Below, in pieces: positions 31,978 through 43,202 of a stretch of 64,000 bases of DNA (positions are counted from its first letter, which is position 1; the number at the start of each line of letters is the position of its first letter). The stretch is from Rugalucina vietnamica (lineage: Eukaryota; Mollusca; Bivalvia; Lucinida; Lucinidae). The notes under the pieces are model-generated. The model was not told the origin of the DNA, did not search any database, and saw only the letters and a list, made by a program, of their open reading frames with translations. The stretch covers positions 34,511,278-34,575,277 of the forward strand of contig OZ024876.1 in the NCBI GenBank assembly GCA_964017185.1, read 5' to 3'. A program made the translations under genes and the position numbers.

Positions 31978-32254
31978 CATCACGAAAACATGTCCGTGTA
32001 ATGTTTACCCCCTTATACCCCACTTTTATACAGAAAAACTGGGGTATGCTGGGGTATACTTATTTTTCTTATTTTTGCTCCAAAACAGATTGTGGGTACT
32101 CGTTAGAACCGCCTCGGCGAGGCGGTTCTAACGTGTACCCACAGTCTATGTTTTGAGCAAAAATAAGAAAAATATCAAAACTTTTCTACGGAAAATTTTC
32201 AATTTTTACAACTTAAAAAATGTCTGTATATTGCATAGGCAAGTTTTCGTAATG
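31978..32254 (-). repeat. Family A element, copy 15, full length
   Basis: Intact in all parts: CATCACGAAAACATGTCC, GTATACTTATTTTTC, loop GTTAGAACCGCCTCGG / CGAGGCGGTTCTAAC, GCAAGTTTTCGTAATG. A good reference copy for the family. Confidence 0.92.
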
Positions 32255-32519
32255 AGCTAGGTTTACCCATGATGAAGCCCAACAATTTCTGTAACTTATC
32301 TCTGCTTTCTTTATTGACTTTCTTCTGTGATGTCAAAGTATTCCCAGGGGAACCTGCACACAAAATCACAGGATAATCACTGAAATTTGATTAACTTTAT
32401 AGTCAACAGAGTCAAAGTTTCATTAAAGATTAAGAGTGTCTCCTCATTAATAATGGAGACAGTTCCCTGACTGTGGTTTCAAGCATGTCATAAAGAAGCG
32501 TTTAAAGACTTCCCTGTCA

Positions 32520-32756
32520 TTAACCCATATCTGACGAATGGATTCTCCCATTATTATCATTAAAATTTTGAGTGAGTCCACTTTCATTTTTAGGGGCATC
32601 AGGAGTGATTTTTTAAATTTTATTAAATTTTTAGATGAAAATTCTCTAAGCAAACAGAATGGCCTCGGATAGGACGCCACGTTCTGCGGCATCCCATCCG
32701 GGGCTATTCTGTTTGCCTATGTCCCATAAAAGGGACGCCAGGCTTATATGAGTTAA
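32520..32756 (+). mobile_element. Family D MITE, copy 6
   Basis: TTAA at 32520-32523 and 32753-32756. The hairpin has several mismatches (GATAGGACGCCACG / CGGCATCCCATCC), so it is older than copy 4. Confidence 0.9.
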
Positions 32757-32909
32757 GATTCAGTTTGCAAGCCAAGCAGGCATCATTGAGCATTATAAAA
32801 CAATCAAAATTTGCCTCACTGCACTCAGAGGAGGGAGAAAAGACAGTCATTCAGAAGTCACCATGTCAATAATTCCTTGTCCTATATATATATAGTGGTC
32901 ACCGGTAAA

Positions 32910-33194
32910 CATTACGAAAACACACCCATGTTACATAATAGACTGATTTTTCCTAAGTTGTAATTATAAATTTTCAGCAGACAACACAGTTACTTTTGAT
33001 ATTTTTCTTATTTTTGCACAAAACATAGATTGTGGCTACACGTTAGAACCGCCTCGCTGAGGTGGTTCTAACGCGTACCTACAATCTATATTTATGATGA
33101 AAATAAGGAAAATAGGTATACCCCTGTAAACCCCAGTTTTACTATATAAAATTGGGGTTAGATGGGGTTTACTTTTCATAGAAATGTTTTTCTG
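32910..33194 (+). repeat. Family A element, copy 16, ended by family C copy 3
   Basis: Full left end CATTACGAAAACACACCC and intact loop. The right terminus reads GAAATGTTTTTCTG and then joins a C element, so the last bases of A were the C target. Confidence 0.85.
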
Positions 33195-33462
33195 GGGCCA
33201 GTTGTTCAAAGCATCATTAGCTTAACAATATCGTTAATACATAAATTTGTTAAGCAAATATCAGCTAAAGTAACAAATACACTGTTATTTTTTGTTGAAA
33301 AAATGTGAGAATCCTTTGCAGTGCAAAGGATTCTCACATTTTTTCAACAAAAAATAACAGTGTATTTTTTCAACAAAAAATAACAGTGTATTTGTAATAT
33401 TAATGTTTGAAATTTTAACAAAAGGTTAACTAACGACGTCGTTAGTTTTGAACAACTGGGCC
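33195..33462 (+). mobile_element. Family C MITE, copy 3
   Basis: Ends GGGCCAGTTGTTCAAAGC and TTTGAACAACTGGGCC, with CTG on both sides (33192-33194 and 33463-33465). Same perfect central palindrome as copy 2, plus a tandem repeat of TTTTTTCAACAAAAAATAAC, AGTGTA on one arm. Confidence 0.87.
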
Positions 33463-33465
33463 CTG

Positions 33466-33939
33466 AGTGCAGGTGATTATAGCTGCCATGGGTGTTTTCT
33501 TTTGAAAACGATATTATTCACACTTCTCCTGTTCAATAGTAATTATGGTCACCATGATTATACAGACTTTCTACAGACCGGCAGTAACTAAATTAAATTT
33601 GTTTGCTGACGTCCCATTTTGACAGAATTTTTTTATAAGGGCATAATTTTGTGTTTTAATTGAGGTGTAGAAGGGAGAACATACATGACAAATATGTATT
33701 CAGAGTCGGTAAATGAGGCTTACTTCTGGTGGCTGTAAATGTTCATTTTTATATTGCGTTTTTAAATGTTTAGCATTTTGTTTTTAACTTTTATGCATGT
33801 AAATCCAAATTGCATGACGTTTTGTCTGCGTCACATCAACATCAACACAAGCTAAGTTCAGTAACTCTTGATTATGTGTGCCCTTATTATAAGGGAACGC
33901 TCGATCAACATAAATGTAGTACTATGATCTCATCTGAAA
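33466..33939. other. No recognisable feature
   Basis: Unique sequence. Confidence 0.5.
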
Positions 33940-34166
33940 CATCAGGAAAACATGTCCGTGCAACCAATACCCCCTTAAACCCCACTTTTATATAGCAAAA
34001 CTGGGGTATGGAGGGGTATATCTATTTGCGAGGCAGTTCTATTGAGTACCCACAATCTATGTTTTGGAGCAAAAATAAGAAAAATATCAAAATTTTTCTG
34101 ATGAAATTTTCAAATTTTACAGCAGAAAAAAATCTATGTATATTGCGTGGGCAAGTTTTCGTAATG
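33940..34166 (-). repeat. Family A element, copy 17, one loop arm lost
   Basis: CATCAGGAAAACATGTCC to GGTATATCTATTT, then directly GCGAGGCAGTTCTATTGAG, so the first arm of the inner hairpin is deleted. Ends GCAAGTTTTCGTAATG. Confidence 0.85.
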
Positions 34167-34295
34167 TATGATCCAAAGGTTCGGACCATCCACATGTTTG
34201 TTTCCGAACCTACAAACCTTTAATCTTACACCAAATGACATCCCTACAGTCAACCAAAGAAGATCAGGCCAGGGGTTAAATGAACAAACTATCTA

Positions 34296-34530
34296 CATTA
34301 CGAAAACTTGCCCATGCAATGAACAGAGATTTTTTTTAGCTTTAAAAATTTTCATCTGAAAAATTTTGAAATTTTTCATATTTTGGCTCAAAACATAAAT
34401 TGTAGGTACCCACAATCTATGTTTTTGAGCAAAAATAAGAAAAAATTGGTATACCCCTTTAAACCCCAGTTTTTCTATATAAACGTGGGGTTCAAAGGGG
34501 TATTCATTATACGGACATGTTTTCGTTATG
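34296..34530 (+). repeat. Family A element, copy 18, loop lost
   Basis: The two ACCCACAATC arms are fused with no GC loop (AAATTGTAGGTACCCACAATC). Ends CATGTTTTCGTTATG. Confidence 0.85.
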
Positions 34531-34612
34531 TAGGAAATAAAGGGGCTGATCAATTGCACAATTAACCACACAGATCAGCATGCAAACAAAGGTTTACTCA
34601 TGTCACGGCTCA
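34531..34612. repeat. Family B fragment
   Basis: AAATAAAGGGGCTGATCAATTG...CAGATCAGCATGCAAACAAAGG...TCACGGCTCA is a collapsed B centre and right end directly after A copy 18. Confidence 0.5.
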
Positions 34613-35156
34613 TATCTTCGAGCCTACGCAATCTACCGAATTCAATTTAAACTTGTTTTGCCAAGAATCAATTTAATTTTCTTTACCAAGTCTTTAATGT
34701 GTCACAGAATCCAGTTTTAATTGAGAAAAGACATTTGTATTCACACGCTTTGACAGCTCAATTGTCACAGAAGCGACTGTTTAAAATAATCTATGATTCC
34801 AGGACGTACAACTAGCTCAAGACGTCAAATTTGCATATTTAACAAAATTGTCTCTGACTTTTGAAATGAAGTTCACTATGTCCCAAGATCATTCTATAAG
34901 ACCTTGCTTCAATTGGGAAATTAAACCGCTTCCAAATGACAAACAAGTGAATTTCCCTAAAGCCCCTTTACGGAATATATCATCAACTATTGGCAATTTG
35001 TGATTTTACAAATTTACATTAATGTCATTGCAAAAAATCATAATAAGAAACGATAAATTTTGTCAGAAGAGTCAAGTCGAGATGAGATGTCGCAGTTTGT
35101 CACAACTTAATGAAATGAAGCGACGGAAATCAATACCAGGAAAACATTGTCACAAA
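34613..35156. other. Unique island, no gene; possible regulatory DNA
   Basis: About 540 bp free of repeats. Contains the inverted pair TGACAGCTCAATTGTCA near 34751 and an octamer-like ATTTGCAT near 34830. These strings match common homeodomain/TALE-type sites, but short motifs prove little. Confidence 0.3.
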
Positions 35157-35378
35157 TGAGCCTGTGTGTGAGAAAACCAACAATTTGGGTTCCGACCAGG
35201 TCCGACACAATCTGGCCTGTACAGTCACAGATGTAGGGTAGAAGCTTGAAATTTTGGATTTTAGAAGAAGAGGATTAGTGAAAACAAATATGCTGATCAG
35301 CTTCGTGGTTACCGCGAAGCTGGTCTGCACCTTTGTTTTCGCTTATGCAAATTGTTGGTTTTCTCATGCGGCAGCTCA
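35157..35378 (+). mobile_element. Family B MITE, copy 12
   Basis: Flanked by AAAT on both sides. A block of about 15 bp before the GCGAAAACAAA motif is deleted. Confidence 0.85.
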
Positions 35379-35504
35379 AATAAGGAAACATCCCACAGGG
35401 ATCATAGCGTACTTCATAAAACTTTAGGACCGAAAACAAATTTTACATGAAGGAAAATTTTTCAGTCTTATTTAATTTAAGAACATACAAAGTTTAAACC
35501 AGAG

Positions 35505-36290
35505 TCCCAATGGTTAAAAGCTCACCTTGGGTCAATTTCTTTTTCAAAATCATAAATGTTCTAGCTGTTCATTTGCCCATTTCCTGAAAGTTTTCCCTTC
35601 AATGACATTTTAACAGTTTTCTGATTATTAGACCTATGTTGACCTTGCCATAATATTTGTCAAGGTCATCACAGGGTCATGATCTATAAACATATTATAG
35701 TACTCTAGTCCCAGATGCTACACATCATTTCTTTGCAATAGGTTAGCAGATCCGGAGATTAAGATTTTTGAAGGGTTTTTACCATATATGGGCATGGTGG
35801 CCATCTCGGTCATGTTGCCTGGATTTTTTCATACACATTTTGGTAACCCCATCCTATAGATGCTTCATATAAGATTTGGCTTTGATTGGCCAAACGGTTT
35901 CAGAGAAGAGGTTTGAATATTATGGTAATATACATGTATATTGCCCAAGGTTGGGGGCAGACAACCCCCTGGGAACAAATTTTTTCTTAAACATAAATCT
36001 TCTTTCCATTTGCATAATCCCAGCAAGTTTTCCCTCATATAATTACATTTTACTAATTTTCCGCATTCAAATGCTTAGGCAACCTAACTGACATTGCAGT
36101 AAAATAGGTCAAGGTCATTTCAGGGTCATGATTTATACAAACTTTGTAGCGCTCCTCTTCCTGATGCTTCATGCCAAGTTTCAAAATTATAGGCCTTCTG
36201 CAGTTCTGGTTCTGGAGAAGAATTGATTTTTAAAGGTTTTTGCTATTTATAGCCATGTCGGCTATCTTGGTTGTGTGACCTTGACCACTT
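35505..36290 (-). mobile_element. Family E (Helentron-like) fragment E2, terminally degraded
   Basis: Starts near AAAAGCTCACCTTGGGTC and contains nearly two core units with TTGACCTTGCCATAAT, GGGTCATGAT, TACCATATATGGGCATGG and GGCCAAACGGTTTCAG. Neither the CTGGTT terminus nor the AGGACCATTGGTCCT hairpin is present. A family A half-element abuts its right side. Confidence 0.6.
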
Positions 36291-36301
36291 TTACGATCTT
36301 T

Positions 36302-36452
36302 TGCGAAGCGGTTCTTAAGGTGCCCATAACCTATGTTTTGAGTAAAATGGTAAAAATAAGAAAAATATATAAAAAACAAAAATGTAATAACTTTTTTTCA
36401 ATTTTGCAGCTTCAAAAATCTCTGTATATTGCACGGGCAAGTTTTCGTAATG
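36302..36452 (-). repeat. Family A, AT-rich half (copy 19)
   Basis: Starts at GCGAAGCGGTTCTTAAGG and ends GCAAGTTTTCGTAATG. The GTATACCCC half is missing where E2 lies. Confidence 0.75.
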
Positions 36453-37144
36453 AACATTCAGTGTGTCCTTTTTAAATAATGAGGATTTTTTTGTACAAAA
36501 GTTGCATTACTAATATATTCGCATTTGATACAATTTCCTAAAAGATCAAGTCATCGATGAGTTACATAAAGTAGCTAAACTAATCAGCGAAGAGCCTTTT
36601 ATAAAATTTGACAGTGATTAATGGGACATTTCGGTAGTGTCAACGAAGGCGACATTTTTACATCTCTCTCCGCAAGCCACAATAGGACATACAACAAATA
36701 TTAATACGTTTCCGCTAAAACACAATTGTGTGTTTAATCAGTTAAGTCATCACATGAGAAAAAATGCCATTCACTTTTACTGAGCAGTCTGATTATCATT
36801 TTTATTTTCTGCAGAAATTAAAACATAATTTGTTTCTTTATCAGAGAATTCAAGCTCTATTTAGCACCTTCCCTCCCCCACCCAACCCCCTTCCATGGTC
36901 CCCTACCTCTATTAATTGTATGTCAGACCTCTGAGGCCTTGCAGACAGATTTTCTCACTTCCAGGCTCAATGTATTCCTGGAGTGTGCTCAATTTAATTG
37001 CGTTAGTCTCCAAAGTAAAGTACCGAAAGATATCGAGAAACATTACGTTAGAAGACAAAATTAAAACTTGATGCTGCTGTAGCGTCTTCAATACCCGGGG
37101 ATCAATAGTGACAAATGCTTCTACAGAGAGGACAATATTAATAC
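36453..37144. other. Unique island, no gene; possible regulatory DNA
   Basis: About 690 bp without repeats, including ATTAATGGGACATTTCGG and TTGTGTGTTTAATCAG and a C-rich stretch near 36880. No exon recognised. Confidence 0.3.
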
Positions 37145-37391
37145 CAGCATGAGAAAACCTGTTTTCGGCATATTACGATTAGTAAGACACGGATCAGCTG
37201 AGCAATTAATGCACAGCAGATCATGCAGTGCCTTTATTTTTGCTATATAGATAGTTCTGTTATTAGAACTATTGCTCTGCACTTCCTAAATCCAAAATTC
37301 CAAATATCTAGCTATCTTCTGTGGCTCTTGAGCCCGGTATGTGTCAAAGCAAGTCGGCAACCCAAAGACAGGCTATGTTCCGACATGGCTC
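37145..37391 (-). repeat. Family B copy, strongly decayed
   Basis: GCATGAGAAAACCTG..., GATCAGCTGAGCA, CCTTTATTTTTGCTA, TCTTCTGTGGCTC and GACATGGCTCA keep B order. A 12-mer GAGGACAATATT lies on both outer sides, about 20 and 10 bp from the ends, which may be coincidence. Confidence 0.55.
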
Positions 37392-37739
37392 ACTTCTTCT
37401 TAGAGGACAATATTGAGAATGGGACAAATCTTCTCGAGTACTTTGCGACAAAGTGACAATGAGACGCGATTCATTTAGAGATTACTTTGATGAAGTGGAA
37501 TTGGCGGTAAAACGTTCCACAGGATACAAGTTTATACCGACAATTTATGTATATTTTTCAACTTTTTGACTCAATAACATTTTAGTTTAGGTACTCGATG
37601 TATTAACCTGATGCAGAAAATGCTTTCCAGTAGTCCGGTACTGAGGTAAGGAGACGAAATATGAAAAATAACGTGAAACAATGATCCAACAAACAGTGCC
37701 AAATGCAACCCCCGACAGGACAATGTCTCCAACTGTAGA
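37392..37739. other. No recognisable feature
   Basis: Unique sequence. Three overlapping minus-strand frames of 60-70 codons here have no domain and partly extend into B copy 13. Confidence 0.4.
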
Positions 37740-37950
37740 TGAGACGCCATGCGAGAAAACCAGTCTTCTGTGTTTCCGACCATTGGTCCGACACAAACCG
37801 GTCTGTAAAGTTATAGAGAAGGGCTAGCTAGAAGCTTGAAATTTTGGATTGAAAAAGAAGAGGAATTGTGCTATCTGTGTAGCGAAAACAAAGGCGCTGA
37901 TCAGCTGTTTTCGCATAGACAATAATCCCCTTTTCTCACGACGTGGCTCA
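37740..37950 (+). mobile_element. Family B MITE, copy 13, central deletion
   Basis: The palindrome is collapsed: GGCGCTGATCAGCTG joins TTTTCGCATAG directly. Flanks AGAT and ATGT do not match, so an old or rearranged copy. Confidence 0.8.
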
Positions 37951-38290
37951 TGTCACACTGAGTCCCTTGGCTATTGAATAATATCCATTAAAGTTCCGTA
38001 AAAAAAGACCACAGTGCGACCAAAGCCGTTGCAGTTATAAGAGATGTGGATGATAACTATTACATATTCAAAGGACAATCTTAAAACAAGCTTTTGTTAA
38101 TTCAACGATGATTAACAAACATTTTTCAAACAAACAAATTCCCCCAATACGGGTAGTTTGGGTGAACAATAGTCACCAACAAGACAGGCATTTCCCAGTG
38201 CTAGCACATAATGACAGACGCCAAAGGATGCCAGTATCCTATACTTTCACCACTTCTGATGATGGCTCAGGTGAGCTTAAAAGGCCTAAA
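37951..38290. other. No gene seen; small family E end
   Basis: Near 38261-38280, GGCTCAGGTGAGCTTAAAAG resembles the tail of Helentron-like elements. Otherwise unique. Confidence 0.35.
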
Positions 38291-38514
38291 TTAATCCATA
38301 TTTGACAAATGGATTCGCCCATCATTATCAATTGGATGAGTCCACTTTCATTTTTAGGGGTGTTAGGACTGATTTTTATTTTTTATCTCATTTTTCAATG
38401 AAATAACTTTTAGCAAACAGTATAGCCCCAGATGGGACGCCGCGTTCTGCGGCGTCCCATCTGGGGCTATACTGTTTGCCCCACAAAAAAGGACGCCAGG
38501 CTTATATGACTTAA
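38291..38514 (+). mobile_element. Family D MITE, copy 7
   Basis: TTAA at 38291-38294 and 38511-38514. Perfect hairpin GATGGGACGCCGCG / CGGCGTCCCATC with longer outer stem AGTATAGCCCCA. Confidence 0.92.
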
Positions 38515-38693
38515 AGATCACTTCTAAATAAATGCCTCATCATTCTTGAGAACATCTTTCTGTTCAATGTCTGGTATATTGAAATTGATCTATTCTGATC
38601 AGTTACAGTTTATGAGAGTTTGGCACGTCCTATTCCAGGTGGAAGTCATTTCTGGTCTTCAGGTGTCAAATGTTTTGGAATGTTCTCAAGATC

Positions 38694-38929
38694 TGAGCCG
38701 CATCATGGGCAAACCAACAATGTGGTTTCCAAACAGGACCTACACAAACCGAGCTGTACAAGCACAGAAGATAGCTACAAGCTTAAAATTTTGGATTTAG
38801 AAAGTAGAGGAATTTTACTATCCGATTAGCGAAAACTAAGGTGCTGTTCAGCTTCGCAGTTACTGCGAAGCTGATCTGTCCCTTTGGTTTGGCATATACA
38901 GATTGTTGGTTTTCTCATGAGGCAGCTCA
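38694..38929 (+). mobile_element. Family B MITE, copy 14
   Basis: Flanks ATCT and ATTT, one mismatch. Ends GAGCCGCATCATGGG and CTCATGAGGCAGCTC. Confidence 0.85.
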
Positions 38930-39229
38930 TTTACTTTGCTGGAAGTTAAGAATTGTCCAAAATTAATGTATTGAGCCATGACAAGATAAAAAGGTGTCTT
39001 TTACGAATTTGAAAAAGTCAAACATAGCCCGGACTTGCACTTCTATAAAGCAAGAATGTAGCTGTGACATATATTTGCAGACAACAGCCAATCTGATGAG
39101 TTTTTTTTAAATTTTAAAGTATGCATTTGCATGCTGGAAGGCCCTGTTATTTACATGATTTTTATATCAAACTTGAATGCATATAAGATTTTTGCATGTT
39201 TTTCCTCTAGCTTTTCATGTTTACAATTG
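38930..39229. other. No recognisable feature
   Basis: Unique AT-rich sequence leading into the CAGTATGATTG region. Confidence 0.45.
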
Positions 39230-39840
39230 AAATGGGTGGGGTAACATGACAGGCATGTGGAAAAAAGTGGTATGATTTCCAGCATGAAAGCAGTATGATT
39301 CCAGTATGAATTCAGTATATGCTGCATTACAGCATGAATGAATGCAGCATGAAACCAGCATGGAAGCAGCAAACAAGGCTAAGAGGTTTGTAATTATTTT
39401 AGTCATGCTGCAATGCAGCATGGTTCCAGCATGATATCAGTATGATTGCAGCATGAAAGCAGCTTAATTTGCATAACTGATGCAGTATTTTTCCAGTATG
39501 ATTGCAGTATGATTGCAGTATGGTGACCATACTGCAGTGCAGCATGATTGCAGCATGAAGCCAGCGTAATTTGCATAATTGAAACACGCTGCTGTGCAGT
39601 ATGATCCCAGCATGATTGCAGTATATGGCAATACTATATAAGACCATGCTGCAATGCAGTATGATTGCAGTATGAAAGCAGCTTAATTAACATAACAGTT
39701 ACTGAAACACGCTGCAATCATATTTCTTCCATTTAAATCACCATAGTACCAGCGTACGCTGCTATCATGCTGGAATCATGCTGCAAAACTATGCTGTATT
39801 TATACTGGATTCATGCTGGAACTGCGCTACAATTTCGTAA
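39230..39840. repeat. Degenerate 11-bp repeat region (GCAGTATGATT / CAGCATGAAAG)
   Basis: Dozens of loosely spaced units of the form YCAGYATGAWW on the plus strand, switching to the inverted form ATCATGCTGG near 39760. Two longer segments repeat (AGCAGCTTAATT-CATAA, GAAACACGCTG). Low-complexity frames of His, Ala and Ser on the minus strand come from this repeat. Confidence 0.8.
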
Positions 39841-40049
39841 GGGACTAATTAGAACAAATACGGTATTTTAGCATCTGGTTAGAATTATTGCCAGAATAAG
39901 CCTAATATACAGAGAAATAAGCCAACTGTTTAAAGTGTCACTTGAGAGTCACTTAATGGTTTAACCGTTTACATCAATAAAGTATATGTTATAAACTGTC
40001 CCAGAAGCCAGCGTTTCTCTATAAGGGAGACAATTTGAATAGCGCTATT

Positions 40050-40242
40050 CGCGGCATGAGAGAACCTGGATTTTAGGTTCAAGACCAAGTAAGACTGTAA
40101 CCAGGCTGCACAGCCAAAGTAGATGGCCAAAGTCATGAAAGTTTTGGTTAATAAGGTATAAAGACCCCACTGTGTAGCTTAAATCAAGGAGCTGATCAGC
40201 TTTTCGCATACGCAAAAAAGCAATTTTCTCATGAGACAGATC
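40050..40242 (+). repeat. Family B copy 15, decayed
   Basis: GCGGCATGAGAGAACC...AGACTGTAACCAGGCTG...GGAGCTGATCAGC, TTTTCGCATACGC...TTTTCTCATGAGAC keep B order with many changes. Confidence 0.6.
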
Positions 40243-40441
40243 CAATGGAAAACCATATGTAGGCGCTGTGTCATTTATTAGCGTCAACCTAAACAGACAT
40301 GGCCCTTGATGGGACAATGTTATTCGATTAGCGGTGAAACATCACAAATAAATGTTGTTTTCAAGTTTGCTTGGCTCTACCAAATCACAAGAGATTTTAT
40401 CAATATTTCAATAATGAAAGGACAAAGGGACATCTGTACAT

Positions 40442-40718
40442 TATTACGAAAACATGCCCATGTAATATACAGAGATTTTTTAAGCTGTAAAAGTTGAAAA
40501 ATTTCAGTAGAAAATATTTGATATTTTTCTTATTTTTGCTCAAAACATAGATTGTGGGTACACGTTAGAACCCTCGCCGAGGCGGTTCTAACGAGTACCC
40601 ACAATCTATGTTTTGGAGCAAAAATAAGAAAAATAGGTATACCCCTGCATACCCCAGTTTTGCTATATAAAAGTGGGGTTTAAGGGGGTATACATTACAT
40701 GGACATGTTTTCGTGATG
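40442..40718 (+). repeat. Family A element, copy 20, full length
   Basis: Both ends and loop are present (first loop arm short: GTTAGAACCCTCG). TGTACATT lies close to both ends (40435-40442 and 40718-40725), the only hint of a target duplication in this family. Confidence 0.9.
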
Positions 40719-41100
40719 TGTACATTTATTGAAAAGAATTATACTAAACTTCCATTTCCAGAGAAATTTATCCACATAACAGGAATTTCTTTGATCGGGA
40801 CTGGAAAAAATTGTTCGAAAAATTGAAGTTTTTGAAAATTCGAAATTTGAAAAATCTGTAAAATATTTTTTCAATGAACTATTGAGGAAATTTTCAGGAC
40901 TGTCAACCCTTTTCAAAAAGATTGGTAGTTTCATAAGATCGATCTGCCATCGAATTTGACATACATGTATATCTTTCTGAGTCTGGCCAGTTTAGAAACC
41001 CCCAAAATGGGAATTTTCAACAAAAAGCTTCTGAAACACTCAAAAACAATTGAAGCCTTAATTATTAAAAGACCTCTTTCAAATTTTCGAAGAATAGCTG
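40719..41100. other. No recognisable feature
   Basis: AT-rich, with many AAATTTGAAAA-like strings; no gene. Confidence 0.45.
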
Positions 41101-41331
41101 ATATAACGAAAACACGCCCATGAGATAAACAGATTTTCCAGAAGAAATTTTGTGATATTTTTCTTATTATTGCTCAAAACATAGATTGTGAGTATCCAAG
41201 ATTGTGAGTATCCACAATCTATGTTTTAGAGCAAAAATAAGAAAAATAGGTACACCCTTGTATACCCCAGTTTTACTATATGAAAGTGGGGACCAAGAAG
41301 GCATACATTTTACGGACATGTTTTCCTGATG
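41101..41331 (+). repeat. Family A element, copy 21, GC loop replaced
   Basis: The GC loop is absent; instead AGATTGTGAGTATCC is duplicated between the arms. Ends ATAACGAAAACACGCCC and CATGTTTTCCTGATG. Confidence 0.85.
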
Positions 41332-41812
41332 CAAGTCAAAACTCTTCATGTGTCACACATCAAGAACAGCTGATATGAATTCTGAGACACCCCAAATTCA
41401 CTTCCCACCAAGAAAAACAAGTGCATTACATTTTGGCGCCAATCTCTGTTTATCCTGCCAATCATCAAAGACTGTAACAGTGTCAAATGTCCCATGAGGC
41501 ACTAGGACTGGTTTTCACTAATGGGACACACATGTGGAAGACATAAAAACCAACAGGCCACCTGGTGTAAAAGCCAACAAAATGTTGCCATAACTGTCAC
41601 AGACTTGCATGAAGAACAAACTTTGTACCAAGTAATAATTTTTCACCATCTGATACTGTTGGATGCAGTTAAAGCTTCTGAAAAGCATAAGAAGTTTGAA
41701 GGAAAATGACTGCCCAGTCTGGTTAAGCAGATCAAAGAAGTAAAGTTTATTGGGAGCAGGCTGTACATGCACAGAAGATCATCAGATATGGGAAACCAGT
41801 ATATGAACTGTA
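41332..41812. other. No gene recognised
   Basis: Overlapping frames on both strands (84 and 62 codons) with no domain, no splice support and no repeat partner. Confidence 0.4.
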
Positions 41813-42044
41813 TGAGCCATGTCGTGAGAAAACCGGTCTTAGGGGTTTCCGACCAGGCCCGACACAAACAGACCTCTGCAGCTACAGAAGATGGTTAGAA
41901 GCTTGAAATTTTGGATTTGGAAAGTAAAGAATTGTACTGTACTATCCGTGTAGCGAAAACAAAGGCGCTGATCAGCTTTGCAGCACAGCTGATCTGCGCC
42001 TTTGTTTCCGTATTAGCATAAATCCGGTTTTCTCATGACGTAGT
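41813..42044 (+). mobile_element. Family B MITE, copy 16
   Basis: Left end GAGCCATGTCGTGAG is intact; the right end has decayed to CTCATGACGTAGTA. Part of the central palindrome is lost (GCTTTGCAGCACAGCTG). Confidence 0.82.
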
Positions 42045-42284
42045 ATGTATTATAATGGATAAATAATGAAAGATAATTTTGTGATTTCATTATAAAAGCA
42101 TACAAGTATGTTGTCTTTGGAATCCTATTGTCTTATGAAAATCATAAGATTTTATTTGATACTCAATTATCTCTTAGTCACTATCAAATAGTACCCTTAT
42201 CTGCCCCACTGACTTTTGATGACTGTGAGAAATTGACATGAACATGTGTTTCACATTTAGTCACAGTCACACAGAGGACAAATA

Positions 42285-42521
42285 TGAGCCTCCGCATGGG
42301 AAAACCAACAATCTGCATATACGAAAACAAAGACGCAGATCATCTTCGCAGTAACTGCGAAGCTGATCAGCGCCTTTGTTTCCGCTACATGGATAGTACA
42401 ATTCTCCTTCTTCCTAAATCCAAAATTTCCAGTCTCTAACCATCTTCTGTGACTGTACAGCTCGGTTTGTGTCAGACCTGCTAGAAAACCCCGAAGACCG
42501 GTTTTCTCGCGTCGTGGCTCA
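42285..42521 (-). mobile_element. Family B MITE, copy 17
   Basis: 237 bp; flanks ATAT and AAAT differ at one base. The right end is very well conserved (CGGTTTTCTCGCGTCGTGGC). Confidence 0.86.
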
Positions 42522-42579
42522 AATTATATCTGGAACCATACATGCATGTCACTCTGGAGTCTCCAAGATACAGCAAATC

Positions 42580-42812
42580 TGAGCCGTGACACAAGAAAAC
42601 TGGTCTTTTCGGGAATTCTGACCTGGTTTGACACAAACTGGCCTGCACAGTCCCAGGCGAATGTTAGAAGCTTGAAATTTTGGATATAAGTAGAGGATAA
42701 ATTGTTCTATCCATGTAGCAAAAACAAAGGCGCTGATCAGCTTCACAGTTACTGCGAAGCTGATCTGCGCCTTTGTTTTCGCATAGGCAAATTCGAGTCT
42801 TCTCATGACTCA
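42580..42812 (+). mobile_element. Family B MITE, copy 18
   Basis: Flanked by ATCT on both sides. The right end has drifted to TTCTCATGACTC. It lies 58 bp after copy 17 in opposite orientation, so the two could pair as a larger hairpin. Confidence 0.86.
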
Positions 42813-43202
42813 TCTTGAAATGTATCTAAAACTCAAGTTTATCAGTGTAAGGTTCATTTCTTGCTGGTAAAAACATAAAGTTGGACTCACAATCAAAGCT
42901 TTACTTCCATGGAAATTTTTCTTTGACAAAGTAGGTTTGTCACAGAAAAAATTTAATATGCTCCTGTAAATTCAATTCTGTGGCAAAGTTTCATTGTCAA
43001 ATATCTGCGACAAAGATGAGCGAGCGAAGTAATATAAGTAATCTTTGCTGTGTGTGAACGCAATCTCATTGCCAAAGTTTCTGTGACAAATAATCTTATT
43101 GTCTGTGGAGATGCGGCCTAAGTTTGAATTTGTCAATTTTACCACTACATGTATATCGAAATAGCAGGGAGTGGCATGTGAGATAAATATTTGTGTCCCT
43201 GT
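42813..43202. other. No gene; weak internal inverted repeats
   Basis: Recurring TTTGTCACAGAAA / GGCAAAGTTTCATTGTC strings in both orientations between 42900 and 43110 suggest an old MITE, but its ends cannot be placed. Confidence 0.35.

Noticed and set aside
40435-40725. TGTACATT as an 8-bp target duplication of family A
   Set aside because: Seen at only one of the many full copies examined; likely coincidence.
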